Positions 27,002 through 36,113 of a DNA stretch of 64,000 nt are shown here, one piece after another. The stretch's first letter is position 1; every line of letters starts with the position of its first letter. A program made the translations under genes and the position numbers. The stretch is from Gemmobacter aquaticus (GTDB taxonomy: Bacteria; Pseudomonadota; Alphaproteobacteria; Rhodobacterales; Rhodobacteraceae), in contig NZ_VOAK01000025.1 of the NCBI RefSeq assembly GCF_007859075.1, forward strand, positions 146,156-210,155. The letters are read 5' to 3'. The notes under the pieces were generated by a model. That model was given only the letters and a program-made list of their open reading frames with translations. It ran no database searches and was not told the origin of the DNA.

Positions 27002-30000
27002 TTGCGGTTTACCCGCCTTCGACTGAACGGCTTCAAAAGCTTTGTCGATCCGACAGAGCTGGTGATCCATGACGGCCTGACCGGCGTTGTGGGGCCAAAC
27101 GGCTGTGGCAAGTCGAACCTGCTTGAGGCACTGCGTTGGGTGATGGGCGAGAACCGGCCCACGGCCATGCGCGGTGGCGGAATGGAGGATGTGATCTTCG
27201 CAGGCGCTGCCACCCGGCCCGCCCGCCATTTCGCCGAAGTCGCGCTGATCATCGACAATGCCGAACGGCTCGCGCCTTCGGGCTTCAACGACGCCGACCA
27301 GCTGGAGGTCGTGCGGCGCATCACCAAGGATGCGGGCTCTGCCTACAAGGCCAATGGCAAGGATGTGCGGGCCCGCGATGTGCAGATGCTGTTTGCCGAT
27401 GCCTCGACAGGGTCGCAATCCCCTGCACTCGTGCGGCAGGGCCAGATTTCCGAGCTGATCAACGCCAAGCCCAAAGCGCGACGGCGCATCCTCGAAGAGG
27501 CGGCGGGCATCTCGGGCCTCTATCAGCGGCGGCACGAGGCCGAATTGCGCCTGTCTGCTGCCGAGCAGAACCTTGCACGCGTCGATGACGTGCTGGAACA
27601 GCTGTCGGCACAGCTGTCGCAACTGGCCCGTCAGGCCCGTCAGGCGGCGCGTTATCGCGAGATCGGTGAGGATCTGCGGCGGTCCGAAGGGATGCTCCTG
27701 TTCCGGCGCTGGCGCGAGGCCGATCTTGCGCGGGCTGAGGCGGAGGATGCGCTGCGGGCGCGTGTGCTTGCGGCAGCGGCGGCGGAAAAAGCCGCGCGGG
27801 TCGCACTGGCTGCGCGCGAGGCGGCTGAGGAACGCCTGCCACCCCGACGCGAGGAAGAGGCCATCGCCGGGGCCGTTCTGCAGCGTCTGGTCGTGGAACG
27901 CGATGCCTTGAACGATCAGGAGGCCCGCGCCCGGCAGATGATCGAGACCCTGCAGGGGCGGATCAGCCAGTTGCAGCGCGATATGGAGCGCGAGGCCGGG
28001 CTCAATCGTGACGCAGGCGAAACGATCGCACGTCTCGACTGGGAACTGGCGCAGCTTCTGAAGGCGCATGAGGGGCATGACGACAAGCTGGCCGAGGCCG
28101 CCGAGGTGGCGCGCGAGGCGGGTGCGATCCTGACGGACCGCGAGGGGCAACTGACCGAACGCACCGAAGACGCGGCGCGTCTGGCCGCGCGGCACCAATC
28201 GGCACAGCGGATGCTGACCGAGACTCGCGTCTCGCTGGACCGCGCCGAGGCCGAGGCCGCTCGCGCCCGCGCTGGCGTCGAGACAGCGCAAGAGGCGCTT
28301 GCCGAAGCGATCGAGGGGCAAGAGGCCTCCGCGATTGCACAGGAAGAGGCTGCCGAACAGGCGATTGCCGCAGAAGAGGCGCTGGTCGCCGCCGAGGAAG
28401 CCCGCGCCGAGGTGCAATCGCGTGAGGCCGAGGCGCGCGCCGTCCGCTCGGCCGCCGAGGGCGAGGCCAATGCTTTGCGGGCCGAGGTTGCCGCGCTGGC
28501 GCGGCTGGTCGAACGGGAATCACATGCAGGCGAGCAGCTTCTTGACCGGGTGCAGGTCACGCCCGGGTTCGAGGCAGCCCTTGGTGCGGCTTTGGCCGAT
28601 GATCTGCGCGCGCCGGAACTTGACGGCGATGGCCGCTCAGGCTGGGCCACGATGCCCCCCTATGACACCGATCAACCCTTGCCGGAAGGGGTGGAGCCCC
28701 TTGCAGCGCAGGTCGAGGTGCCAGAGGTGCTGCGCCGTCGTATTGCCCAGATCGGTGTGATCGGCCGCACGGATGCCGCGCGCCTGCAACCCCTGCTGCG
28801 CCCCGGCCAGCGGCTTGTGAGCCTTGAGGGGGATCTCTGGCGGTGGGACGGCTTCCGCGCTGGTGCCGAGGATGCGCCGTCTGCGGCGGCCCTGCGTCTG
28901 CGGCAGCTTAATCGTCTGGTGCAGCTGAAACGCGACCTCGAAGATGTGGCAGCGCGCGCCGAAGGGGCTCGTCAGGCCCATGAGGCGCTGCAGGCCCGGC
29001 TGGCGGATCTGGGGCGCGCGGATCAGATGGCGCGCGATGCCCGTCGCGCCGCCGATGCCCGGATGACCGAGGCGGGCCGGGCATTGGCGCGGGCCGAGGC
29101 GGACCGGTCATTGGCCGCAGGACGGCTGGAGGCTGCCCGCCTGGCGGTGTCGCGGTTCGAGGACGAGGCCATGGCCGCCCGCGCCCGTCTTGCCGAGGCC
29201 GAGGCCGGTGCAGGCGACCTGCCCGACCTTGAGGGCGTGCGCACCGAGGTGGAACAGCTGAAAATGGCTGTCGAGGCCGCGCGCATCACCATGATGGCCC
29301 GCCGCTCGGCTCAGGACGAGGTGCGCCGCGAAGGTGAGGCCCGCGTGCGTCGGCGTCAGGAGGTGCAGAAGGAACTCTCGGGCTGGAAGCACCGACTGGA
29401 GACGGCGGAAAAGCGCAGCGCCGAACTGGCCGAGCGCAAGGCCGAGACCGAGGCCGAGCTCGAGGATGCAAGCGCCGTGCCCGAAGAGATCTCCATCCGT
29501 CGCGAAGATCTGGCCGAGGCGATTGCCAAGGCCGAGACCCGCCGCGCAGCTGCCGCCGATGCCTTGGCCGAGGCCGAGGGTATGCTGCGCGAGGCCCAGA
29601 TCGCCGAGCGTGACGCCGAACGTCTGGCCGGTGAAGCGCGCGAGGCCCGCGCCCGCGCCGATGCCCGCGCTGAGGCCGCACGCGAAACGGTCGCCGCAGC
29701 GGTCGAGCGGATCCGCGAAGACATGGAGATGACGCCGGCACAGCTTCTTGAAGGTCTGGGCGTCGATCCCGAGGCGATGCCGACGGTCGATCAGCTCGAT
29801 GCCGATGTCGGCCGGCTGCGCCGTCAGCGCGAGGCATTGGGCGCAGTGAATCTGCGGGCCGAGGAGGATGCCAAGTCTGTTCAGACCGAATACGACACGC
29901 TGGCGCAAGAAAAGATCGACCTCGACGAGGCGATCAAGAAGCTGCGCGGCGGCATTCAGGGCCTGAACCGCGAGGGGCGCGAGCGGCTGCTGACCGCGTT

Positions 30001-30457
30001 CGAGCAGGTGAACGGGTCTTTCGGGACGCTGTTCACCCACCTGTTTGGTGGGGGCGAGGCGCGGCTTGTGCTGGTCGAATCCGACGACCCGCTTGAAGCG
30101 GGGCTTGAGATCATGTGCCAACCGCCGGGCAAGAAGCTTTCGACACTCTCGCTTCTGTCGGGGGGAGAGCAGACGCTGACGGCGCTTTCACTGATTTTTG
30201 CGGTGTTCCTTGCCAACCCCGCGCCGATCTGTGTACTCGACGAGGTGGACGCCCCCCTTGACGACGCAAACGTTACACGCTTTTGCGACCTTCTGGACGA
30301 GATGACGCGGCGGACCGAAACCCGCTTCCTGATCATCACCCACCACGCCGTGACCATGGCCCGCATGGATCGGCTGTTCGGGGTGACGATGCAGGAACAG
30401 GGGGTCAGCCAGCTTGTCTCTGTCGATCTGAAGAAGGCCGAGGCGCTGGTGGCATGA
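27002..30457 (+). CDS. smc: Chromosome segregation ATPase SMC
   Basis: 1151 residues from a TTG at 27002 with AGGAG about seven bases upstream. The head has Walker A GPNGCGKSN (31-39). Two long coiled coils rich in Ala/Glu/Arg flank a hinge near 510-640 (GFEAALGAALADDL). The C-terminal head has the signature LSGGEQTLTALSLIF and Walker B PICVLDEVDAPLDD. SMC dimers with ScpA/ScpB load near parS and align the arms of replicated chromosomes. Family length is about 1150-1190. The open frame before 27002 has no similarity. Its stop overlaps the next gene by 4 nt. Confidence 0.97.
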   Translation: MRFTRLRLNGFKSFVDPTELVIHDGLTGVVGPNGCGKSNLLEALRWVMGENRPTAMRGGGMEDVIFAGAATRPARHFAEVALIIDNAERLAPSGFNDADQLEVVRRITKDAGSAYKANGKDVRARDVQMLFADASTGSQSPALVRQGQISELINAKPKARRRILEEAAGISGLYQRRHEAELRLSAAEQNLARVDDVLEQLSAQLSQLARQARQAARYREIGEDLRRSEGMLLFRRWREADLARAEAEDALRARVLAAAAAEKAARVALAAREAAEERLPPRREEEAIAGAVLQRLVVERDALNDQEARARQMIETLQGRISQLQRDMEREAGLNRDAGETIARLDWELAQLLKAHEGHDDKLAEAAEVAREAGAILTDREGQLTERTEDAARLAARHQSAQRMLTETRVSLDRAEAEAARARAGVETAQEALAEAIEGQEASAIAQEEAAEQAIAAEEALVAAEEARAEVQSREAEARAVRSAAEGEANALRAEVAALARLVERESHAGEQLLDRVQVTPGFEAALGAALADDLRAPELDGDGRSGWATMPPYDTDQPLPEGVEPLAAQVEVPEVLRRRIAQIGVIGRTDAARLQPLLRPGQRLVSLEGDLWRWDGFRAGAEDAPSAAALRLRQLNRLVQLKRDLEDVAARAEGARQAHEALQARLADLGRADQMARDARRAADARMTEAGRALARAEADRSLAAGRLEAARLAVSRFEDEAMAARARLAEAEAGAGDLPDLEGVRTEVEQLKMAVEAARITMMARRSAQDEVRREGEARVRRRQEVQKELSGWKHRLETAEKRSAELAERKAETEAELEDASAVPEEISIRREDLAEAIAKAETRRAAAADALAEAEGMLREAQIAERDAERLAGEAREARARADARAEAARETVAAAVERIREDMEMTPAQLLEGLGVDPEAMPTVDQLDADVGRLRRQREALGAVNLRAEEDAKSVQTEYDTLAQEKIDLDEAIKKLRGGIQGLNREGRERLLTAFEQVNGSFGTLFTHLFGGGEARLVLVESDDPLEAGLEIMCQPPGKKLSTLSLLSGGEQTLTALSLIFAVFLANPAPICVLDEVDAPLDDANVTRFCDLLDEMTRRTETRFLIITHHAVTMARMDRLFGVTMQEQGVSQLVSVDLKKAEALVA

Positions 30458-30810
30458 CATTGGATGACGTGAGAACGGCCTTGGCCGCGACGGGATTCTG
30501 CGGGATCGAAGTGGAGGCTGGGGTGGCCTACGCCCGCACCGCCCCGCAAGCGCCCGAATTCCGTGCCGAGGCGACTGACGCGGGATGGCGGCTGGTGTTG
30601 CCGTGGAACGTGCGCCCGCCGGCAGCCGCCATTGAAGACTGGAACGCCCGCATGGGGGTGGCGCGGATACAACTGATCGACGGTGAGGCGGCGCTGGTCA
30701 TGCCGCTGGTCGGTCCCGGGGATCTGACGCGCTGGCAGGGCCTCGCGGCCGAGGCAGAGGCTCATTTCATCCAGTGGCGCCGGGCGCGTCGCCCGGCCGA
30801 AGGGATGTAG
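30454..30810 (+). CDS. Conserved-looking small protein coupled to smc, unknown function
   Basis: 118 residues beginning MTLDDVRTALAATGF at ATG 30454, inside the smc stop (ATGA). Mixed alpha/beta composition, with a Pro/Trp patch (VLPWNVRPPAAAIEDWN) and a C-terminal basic stretch (FIQWRRARRP). No signal peptide or membrane helix. I do not recognise a family. Codon use matches its neighbours and the coupling to smc implies co-translation; whether it works with SMC is open. Confidence 0.75.
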   Translation: MTLDDVRTALAATGFCGIEVEAGVAYARTAPQAPEFRAEATDAGWRLVLPWNVRPPAAAIEDWNARMGVARIQLIDGEAALVMPLVGPGDLTRWQGLAAEAEAHFIQWRRARRPAEGM

Positions 30811-30812
30811 GG

Positions 30813-31379
30813 TCAGCCCAGCTTGCGGATCGGATCGCCCAGCCGGATCTCGCCATCGCTCTCGACCGAACAAAGGATGCCGCGCAATCGCAGTTCGGGG
30901 TGTCCGGGCGCGGTGATCCAGGCCTTGGCGTCGGCGCCGTAGCGGGCCTTCCACTTGACGCAGCCGTCGTTGAACACATCGCTGACCCGCAGAATGGCGG
31001 TGCCCACTTGCAACAGCGTGCCTGTCGGCAGATTTGCTTCGGTCGTGTCCAGATCGGCGATGATCGTATCGCCCGGATGCGGGGTTCCGGCCCGGTCCCG
31101 CCAGACCAGATCCATCACCCGCCGCGGCAGGATCGAGACCTGAATACGCGGGTCACCCGACCCGTCAGGCAGTTTGAGCCAAGGGGCGGAGGTGAACCGC
31201 TCACCCGGTATGCCTTCGGTGCGTGTAAGTGTCAGGTGGTCTGGAAAGCTGCGCTGGTTGAAGGCGGGGCGAAAGCACAGCTGCAAGACGGGCGCCGCGT
31301 CCTTTGGCGCCGCGAGCACATGCGGCAGGGCGGCCATCAACTCGGCCATTGTCGCTTGGTGGGCCGGCTCACTGGCCAT
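30813..31379 (-). CDS. MOSC-domain protein
   Basis: 188 residues. The MOSC (MoCo sulfurase C-terminal) beta-barrel is indicated by the conserved cysteine Cys140 in FNDGCVKWKARYG, preceded by LLQVGTAILRVSD and followed by LRGILCSVESDGEIRLGDPI. MOSC proteins bind molybdenum cofactor or carry sulphur. The start at 31379 overlaps the upstream glycosyltransferase-like gene by 11 nt; ATG 31349 is an alternative. Last gene of the cobC-cobD operon. Confidence 0.87.
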   Translation of the reverse strand: MASEPAHQATMAELMAALPHVLAAPKDAAPVLQLCFRPAFNQRSFPDHLTLTRTEGIPGERFTSAPWLKLPDGSGDPRIQVSILPRRVMDLVWRDRAGTPHPGDTIIADLDTTEANLPTGTLLQVGTAILRVSDVFNDGCVKWKARYGADAKAWITAPGHPELRLRGILCSVESDGEIRLGDPIRKLG

Positions 31380-32280
31380 CGGTATCTCCGTTCATTTTCG
31401 CAATCTTCGCGCGCAGGTTCAGCGTCGCCTCAATCACAAGGCCACGGTCCCTGAGCAGGGCCAAAGCCTCGAGTGTGGCGGTCTGCACATGGTGGTAAAA
31501 GGCGTCGATCGTGGCGCCATCGGCGGCAGCAAGAAAGGTCTGCAATTCCGGCTTCAGCACATAGGCGCCGCGCGCAAGGCGGAACGGCAGACGGGCGCGC
31601 CATGCAACAGGGTCTTGCGCGTGGAAATGCAAAAGCGCCAGATCCGCCGAGGCAGGCCCTTGCGGCACCCGCTCACCGTTCAGCCGTGCGCCATGCAGCC
31701 AGGGGCGCAGATCCGCGATCCCGGTGCGGAAAAAGCACTTGCCGATGGCATGTGACAGTACACCTGCCGGCAGAAGTTCCGCATAGCGACCAAAGACCGC
31801 CGCGCGGGCTTCCGCATGGGCAGGCCCGGCAAGCGCCTGGCGAAAGTGCCGGGCGGTGAAGATATCATCCGCCACAGCAGGATCATGCAGCGCCTCGAAC
31901 GGGGCCACGCGCAGGATCGGCCGGCGGCGCGGCACAGCGCGCAGAATCTCGGCTACCGGGCGGTCAGGCAGCAGGAATTCGTCAACGTCGATGTGCAAGA
32001 GCCAGTCTTCGCGGGCGTCGCAGTAGCAGGCCTGTGCGTTCATCGACTGACGTTCCTGATGCCTGTCGGGTCGATGGCCGTTCTGCCCTTGCCAATGGTC
32101 CAGATCGCAGGCGATGGCTTCGACCCCGGCAATGGGCCGAATGGCCGTCAGGGCCGGGTCTGCGGGATCATCGAAGTATAGCCGGATGCGCGCCGGGTGC
32201 AGCGTCAAGTGATGCGCCACAAAGGCCAGCACCTGATCGACGGGCGCATTGACCGTGGCGACAATGGCCCAGCTTGCCAT
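31369..32280 (-). CDS. Glycosyltransferase-like protein (Glyco_tranf_2_4 type)
   Basis: 303 residues. It opens ASWAIVATVNAPVDQVLAFVAHHL, the pattern of family-2/92-like transferases that begin with a first-beta-strand TVKNE-like segment. The metal-binding DxD is in DWLLHIDVDEFLLPD (about 92-106). It has no membrane anchor. The family transfers a sugar from a nucleotide donor; acceptor unknown. It starts 3 bp after the cobD stop, so it belongs to the same transcript although its role in cobalamin synthesis is doubtful. Confidence 0.83.
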   Translation of the reverse strand: MASWAIVATVNAPVDQVLAFVAHHLTLHPARIRLYFDDPADPALTAIRPIAGVEAIACDLDHWQGQNGHRPDRHQERQSMNAQACYCDAREDWLLHIDVDEFLLPDRPVAEILRAVPRRRPILRVAPFEALHDPAVADDIFTARHFRQALAGPAHAEARAAVFGRYAELLPAGVLSHAIGKCFFRTGIADLRPWLHGARLNGERVPQGPASADLALLHFHAQDPVAWRARLPFRLARGAYVLKPELQTFLAAADGATIDAFYHHVQTATLEALALLRDRGLVIEATLNLRAKIAKMNGDTDGQ

Positions 32281-32283
32281 GGT

Positions 32284-33195
32284 CTAGGCCAGTGCCATGG
32301 CCGCGGTGACGGCCAACATCAGCCCCCAGGTGCGCCAGAGCGCGGTGCAGGCGGCGTCGATCTCGGCAGGGCCAGGATCGCGGCGGCCCTCGGGGTAAAC
32401 CCAGGGAAACGCGCGCATCTCGCCGCTGTAGCTCCGCGGGCCAGAGAGCGAGATGCCCAGAACCACCGCCATCGCGGCCTCGGGCCAGCCCGCGTTGGGC
32501 GAGCGGTGCAGCGGGGCATCCCGCAGGATCACCCCTTTGGCATCGGGCCGCCAATGCGCCAGCGCCAGCAAAAGCGCGGTCAGCCGCGCCGGGATTAGGT
32601 TCAACAGGTCATCGAACCGTGCGGCGGCCCAGCCGAATTCCTCGTGCCGGGGGGTGCGGTGGCCGATCATGCTGTCGGCGGTATTGGTGATCTTGTAAAG
32701 CATCAGGCCCGGCAACCCCGCGACCAGATACCAGAACAGGGGCGCGACCACCCCGTCGGACAGGTTCTCGGCCGCGCTTTCGATGGCGGCGCGGGCCACG
32801 GCGGGTGCGTCCATGTTGGCCGTGTCGCGACCGACGATGCGGGCCACCTGACGGCGCCCCTCGGGCAGGGACTGCCGCAGGCCATCTGCCACGGCGCGGA
32901 CGTGATCGACCAGACTGCGCTGCGCCAGAAGGACCGCGACGACGACGATCTCGATCACCCCGAAGTCGGGCAGCGCATGGATAAGCCCCCCCAGCAGGAT
33001 CGCCCCGGCCGCAAGCAGCACCATAGCGAGCACGCCCTTGGCGCGGCGTGTGCCCCCCTGGTTCAGGCGCTTGTCCATCCAGCCCACGGCCCTTCCCATG
33101 AGGACGGCCGGATGCGGCCAGCGGTCCCAGAGCCATCTGGGCTCACCGAAAACGGCGTCGAGCAGCATGGCTGGCAACGCGAGGAGCGCGGTCAT
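32284..33195 (-). CDS. cobD: Adenosylcobinamide-phosphate synthase CobD/CbiB
   Basis: 303 residues with several membrane helices. Family motifs: [24 protein letters not shown] near the N-terminus, then the diagnostic [10 protein letters not shown] and [20 protein letters not shown]. It joins adenosylcobyric acid to (R)-1-amino-2-propanol phosphate in cobalamin biosynthesis. ATG 33195 overlaps the stop of cobC by 4 nt, and CobC makes the aminopropanol phosphate it uses. Upstream frame to 33276 is inside cobC and not used. Confidence 0.95.
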   Translation of the reverse strand: MTALLALPAMLLDAVFGEPRWLWDRWPHPAVLMGRAVGWMDKRLNQGGTRRAKGVLAMVLLAAGAILLGGLIHALPDFGVIEIVVVAVLLAQRSLVDHVRAVADGLRQSLPEGRRQVARIVGRDTANMDAPAVARAAIESAAENLSDGVVAPLFWYLVAGLPGLMLYKITNTADSMIGHRTPRHEEFGWAAARFDDLLNLIPARLTALLLALAHWRPDAKGVILRDAPLHRSPNAGWPEAAMAVVLGISLSGPRSYSGEMRAFPWVYPEGRRDPGPAEIDAACTALWRTWGLMLAVTAAMALA

Positions 33196-34160
33196 GCTGC
33201 CGTCTCCGTCATCGTGGCAAGGGCCTGTTCCAGCCGATCCCAGCCGTGTGCGGGTGGCAGACCAAGCCGCAGCCATGTGCCGCTATAGGGGAAGATGCGG
33301 CTCCAAATGCGCTGCCGGGCAAGCCGGTCTTGCCAGAGCGCGGCGTCCTCCACCTGATAGAGACGGAAGAGCGTCGTCCCGCCGACAAGGCGCGCACCGC
33401 GTGCGCAGACCATCGCATCAAGCCGCGTGGCATCCTGCGCAAGGCGTGCCCGCGTTGTCTCGGCCCAGACGAGATCCGACAGGGCTGCCGCCCCGATCGC
33501 CAGGGCCGGGCCCGACACCGCCCAGGGCCCGATCATGTCGGCCAGTCGGCCGTTTGGGCCGCGCAAGGTTTCGGGATGACCAATCGCAAAGCCAAGTCGC
33601 ATCCCGGCCAACCCCCAGAACTTGCCAAAGCTCTTCAGGACCAGCGTTCCGGGGTAAGCGGTGCGGGCGATCATGCTCGTCTCAGGGGCGATATCGCCAA
33701 AGCTTTCGTCCACGACGGTCAGTTGCGTACCACGGACGCTTTCAGGCCAGAGCTTTCCATCAGGATTGTTCGGATGGACATGCACATGGACCGGGGCTGT
33801 GGCGTCGGTCACCGGGAGCCCTGCGTTGTGAAAGGCGCGGGCATGTTCGTTGTAGGTAGGACCCGGAACATATGCGGGCGCGGGACACAGGGCCGGGATG
33901 CGTGCGATCAATGCCGAGGCGCCGGGCGCCGCGACAACCTCGGCCGCGTCGGGCACACGCCAAAACCTGCGTGCCGCTGCCAGCAGCGATCCGAGTGCCG
34001 CGCTGTCGGGCAGGGCAGTCCAGGCATCGGCGGGGAGCGCCGCAATCGGATAGGGCTCCGGATTGATACCGGTCGACAGATCGATCCAGTCGGATCTTGC
34101 GCCACCATACTGCCGTGCCGCGGCGTCGATCCCTCCGCCGTGATCTGCAGTTTGTGCCAT
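33192..34160 (-). CDS. cobC: Threonine-phosphate decarboxylase CobC
   Basis: 322 residues from ATG 34160 (GGAAGG just upstream). PLP-dependent fold-type I enzyme: [17 protein letters not shown] (family N-terminus), [15 protein letters not shown] (129-135), VVDESFGD with Asp151, and the PLP lysine Lys176 in [18 protein letters not shown]. Decarboxylates L-threonine-O-3-phosphate to (R)-1-amino-2-propanol phosphate for the nucleotide loop of cobalamin. Operon with cobD. No cobalamin riboswitch was recognised in the 200 bp upstream. Confidence 0.94.
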   Translation of the reverse strand: MAQTADHGGGIDAAARQYGGARSDWIDLSTGINPEPYPIAALPADAWTALPDSAALGSLLAAARRFWRVPDAAEVVAAPGASALIARIPALCPAPAYVPGPTYNEHARAFHNAGLPVTDATAPVHVHVHPNNPDGKLWPESVRGTQLTVVDESFGDIAPETSMIARTAYPGTLVLKSFGKFWGLAGMRLGFAIGHPETLRGPNGRLADMIGPWAVSGPALAIGAAALSDLVWAETTRARLAQDATRLDAMVCARGARLVGGTTLFRLYQVEDAALWQDRLARQRIWSRIFPYSGTWLRLGLPPAHGWDRLEQALATMTETAA

Positions 34161-34364
34161 GCGCCTTCCCCCGTCTTGTTGCGCCAAGAATGCCGATCCG
34201 CGACGTAAGCGCAACCACTCTCCCGGACACACCGCAGCCAATCGCAAGCCTGCATGTCGCAAGCCTGTCGCGGTGTGTCGTCTGGTTGTCTTGATTTTTC
34301 GTCACATTGGCAGAGACTTGAACTTATTGCTTTAGAGATTCGGTGTTCTTTAGGGGGTTTCGAC

Positions 34365-34712
34365 ATGTTGGAACATTTGACGGATGAGATTCGTGACGGG
34401 CTGGGACTGGCCCGGCAACGCAAGGCACGGCGGTCGCGCCTGCGGGTTCAGTTCGGCGATGCCTTCTATCCGGTTCTGGGGTTGACGGAGTCGACACTCG
34501 TCTTTGCGGCTGACACCCTTCCCCGGTTGCGCGGCTGCGTCGACGTGTTTGACGGTGCGCGTCATATCCTGCAGGGGCTTGTAATTGCGGCGCAGGCCGA
34601 GGGCGGCTTGATCACCTGCGCCTTCAAGCGGCGTAATGTGGTCAGCGAGACGCCTCCTGCGGACTATCTGCGTGACCCTGATGCGCCGGTGGGGCTCCTG
34701 CCTCGGCACTAG
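34365..34712 (+). CDS. Small conserved-looking protein, unknown (PilZ-like beta pattern)
   Basis: 115 residues from ATG 34365, preceded by AGGGGG. A basic N-terminal helix (DGLGLARQRKARRSRLRV) is followed by alternating hydrophobic strands: GDAFYPVLGLTESTLVF, LRGCVDVFDGARHILQGLVIAA, GGLITCAFKRR. The basic start and strand pattern recall PilZ-type domains, but the key RxxxR/DxSxxG residues are not clearly present, so this is only a suggestion. It may be divergently controlled with cobC. The region upstream is relatively AT-rich. Confidence 0.72.
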   Translation: MLEHLTDEIRDGLGLARQRKARRSRLRVQFGDAFYPVLGLTESTLVFAADTLPRLRGCVDVFDGARHILQGLVIAAQAEGGLITCAFKRRNVVSETPPADYLRDPDAPVGLLPRH

Positions 34713-34757
34713 ACTGTCGTGCTGCATCCGTGCGCCGGGATGTGTTAAAGATCGAGC

Positions 34758-35777
34758 ATGATTGATCGTTTTCCGGCCCGTCTTGCGATTGTCCATATGC
34801 TGCCTGCAGTTGCGGCGGCCCATGGCGTTGATCATCGCCAGATCCTTGCAAGCGTCGGGGTTGACGGCGGCGATGACGGCTGGGCGAACGGGGTGGTGGC
34901 GCGCGCGCGTATCGCCGAGGTCTTGGCAACTCTGGCACGGCGTACCGGAGATGCCATGATCGGGCTCGATCTCGCGCGTGCCGCCGATCCCGGTGCGCTT
35001 GGTCCGCCGGGGCTTGCGCTTGGGGCGGGGCGGACGCTCGGCCAGTCTCTCATGTCCCACATCCGTCAGATGCCGGCGCTGCAGGGTGGTGTCTCCTACC
35101 GGCTGGAGCGGAGCGGGGCGTCGGCACGGCTGACGCACCGCCTGTGGGGCGGAACCGCCGAAGAGGCGCGCGTGTTGAACGAGGGGGTGGCAGGTTTCAT
35201 CGTGGGCGCCATTCGCGGCATTCTGGGCGATGATTGCGCCGCGCTGCATGTCACGCTGCCGCACCGTCCTTTGGCCTGTACGCGCGATTATGACGACAGG
35301 CTGGGCGCTGCCGTAACGTTCCGCGCAGGCGACGGCATCGTGATCGAGTTTGATGCGGCGCTTCTTGACCAGCCGAACTGTCGTCTCGCGGATGGGCCGG
35401 GCGGGCCCGCACTGCCCCTCGATCGCGACAGCGGGCGGATCGAGGATGAGGCGCTGATCACCGCGCTCGACCTCCTGTTCGTCCCCGCAGCCATGGCGGG
35501 GCAGGTTTCCGTCGAATGCGCGGCGCGCGCGCTTGGGCTTTCGCCCCGCAGCTTGCAGCGCCGGCTTGCCGCCCTTGGCACCAGCTATGAGCGCCAGCTC
35601 GACGACTGGCGGCACAGATCTGCCCGGCAGGCACTTGTCGGGGGCGAGACCCCGATCCAGACCATTGCGCGGGGTCTTGGCTACGCCGATGCTTCGCATT
35701 TCATTCGTGCATTCCACCGGTGGGAAGGCAGCGCACCTGCCGAATGGCGCAAGACGCGGCGGGCCGATCCTCTCTGA
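34758..35777 (+). CDS. AraC-family transcriptional regulator
   Basis: 339 residues. The N-terminal 200 residues match the arabinose-binding-like domain of OruR/ToxT-type AraC members (HGVDHRQILASVGVD, RTLGQSLMSHIRQMPALQGG). The C-terminal double helix-turn-helix (about 245-332) contains AARALGLSPRSLQRRL and TIARGLGYADASHFIRAFHRW. It probably controls adjacent genes; the Tat-exported sulfatase 336 bp downstream on the same strand is the obvious candidate, but no site was identified. Confidence 0.93.
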   Translation: MIDRFPARLAIVHMLPAVAAAHGVDHRQILASVGVDGGDDGWANGVVARARIAEVLATLARRTGDAMIGLDLARAADPGALGPPGLALGAGRTLGQSLMSHIRQMPALQGGVSYRLERSGASARLTHRLWGGTAEEARVLNEGVAGFIVGAIRGILGDDCAALHVTLPHRPLACTRDYDDRLGAAVTFRAGDGIVIEFDAALLDQPNCRLADGPGGPALPLDRDSGRIEDEALITALDLLFVPAAMAGQVSVECAARALGLSPRSLQRRLAALGTSYERQLDDWRHRSARQALVGGETPIQTIARGLGYADASHFIRAFHRWEGSAPAEWRKTRRADPL

Positions 35778-36113
35778 ACTGTGAATCTGCGCCTGGGTTT
35801 GGCGTGAAATGGCAATTGAGGGGTGCGTGGCGCTGTCTTAGCCTTCTGCGCATGCAAGGCAGAGGGGGCGATACGCGCAAGGCAGCTGATCAGGGGTGGG
35901 GGGATTGCCCGAAGCACGCCTGCGCCTGCCCCCTCTGCAATCGAACCACCGGGTTTGCCCCGCAGCGGGAACGGCGCCTTTGACTGGATACCCGAATGCG
36001 ATTATCCCGAAAATCCCCTGCATCTGGCGCAGCGCGCTGCCTTGTCTCCGCAGATCTTCTCCTTAGATCGGCGGTTGCCGACCAACTTGCCCGCACTTGA
36101 ACATGAGGCATCC
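35778..36113. other. Intergenic region with an 11-bp inverted repeat
   Basis: 336 bp between the AraC regulator and the sulfatase. No gene seen. GCAGAGGGGGC at 35859-35869 and its exact complement GCCCCCTCTGC at 35928-35938 could close a large stem with a 58-nt loop in the leader. No U-run follows, so it is not a plain terminator. Confidence 0.5.

Noticed and set aside
27916..30121. Long Ser/Ala/Arg-rich and Leu/Gly-rich frames opposite smc
   Set aside because: Shadows of the GC-rich coiled-coil coding sequence; no ribosome sites or domains.
33960..34364. Cobalamin riboswitch upstream of cobC
   Set aside because: No B12-box-like GCCACTG segment was seen in either strand of the short leader.
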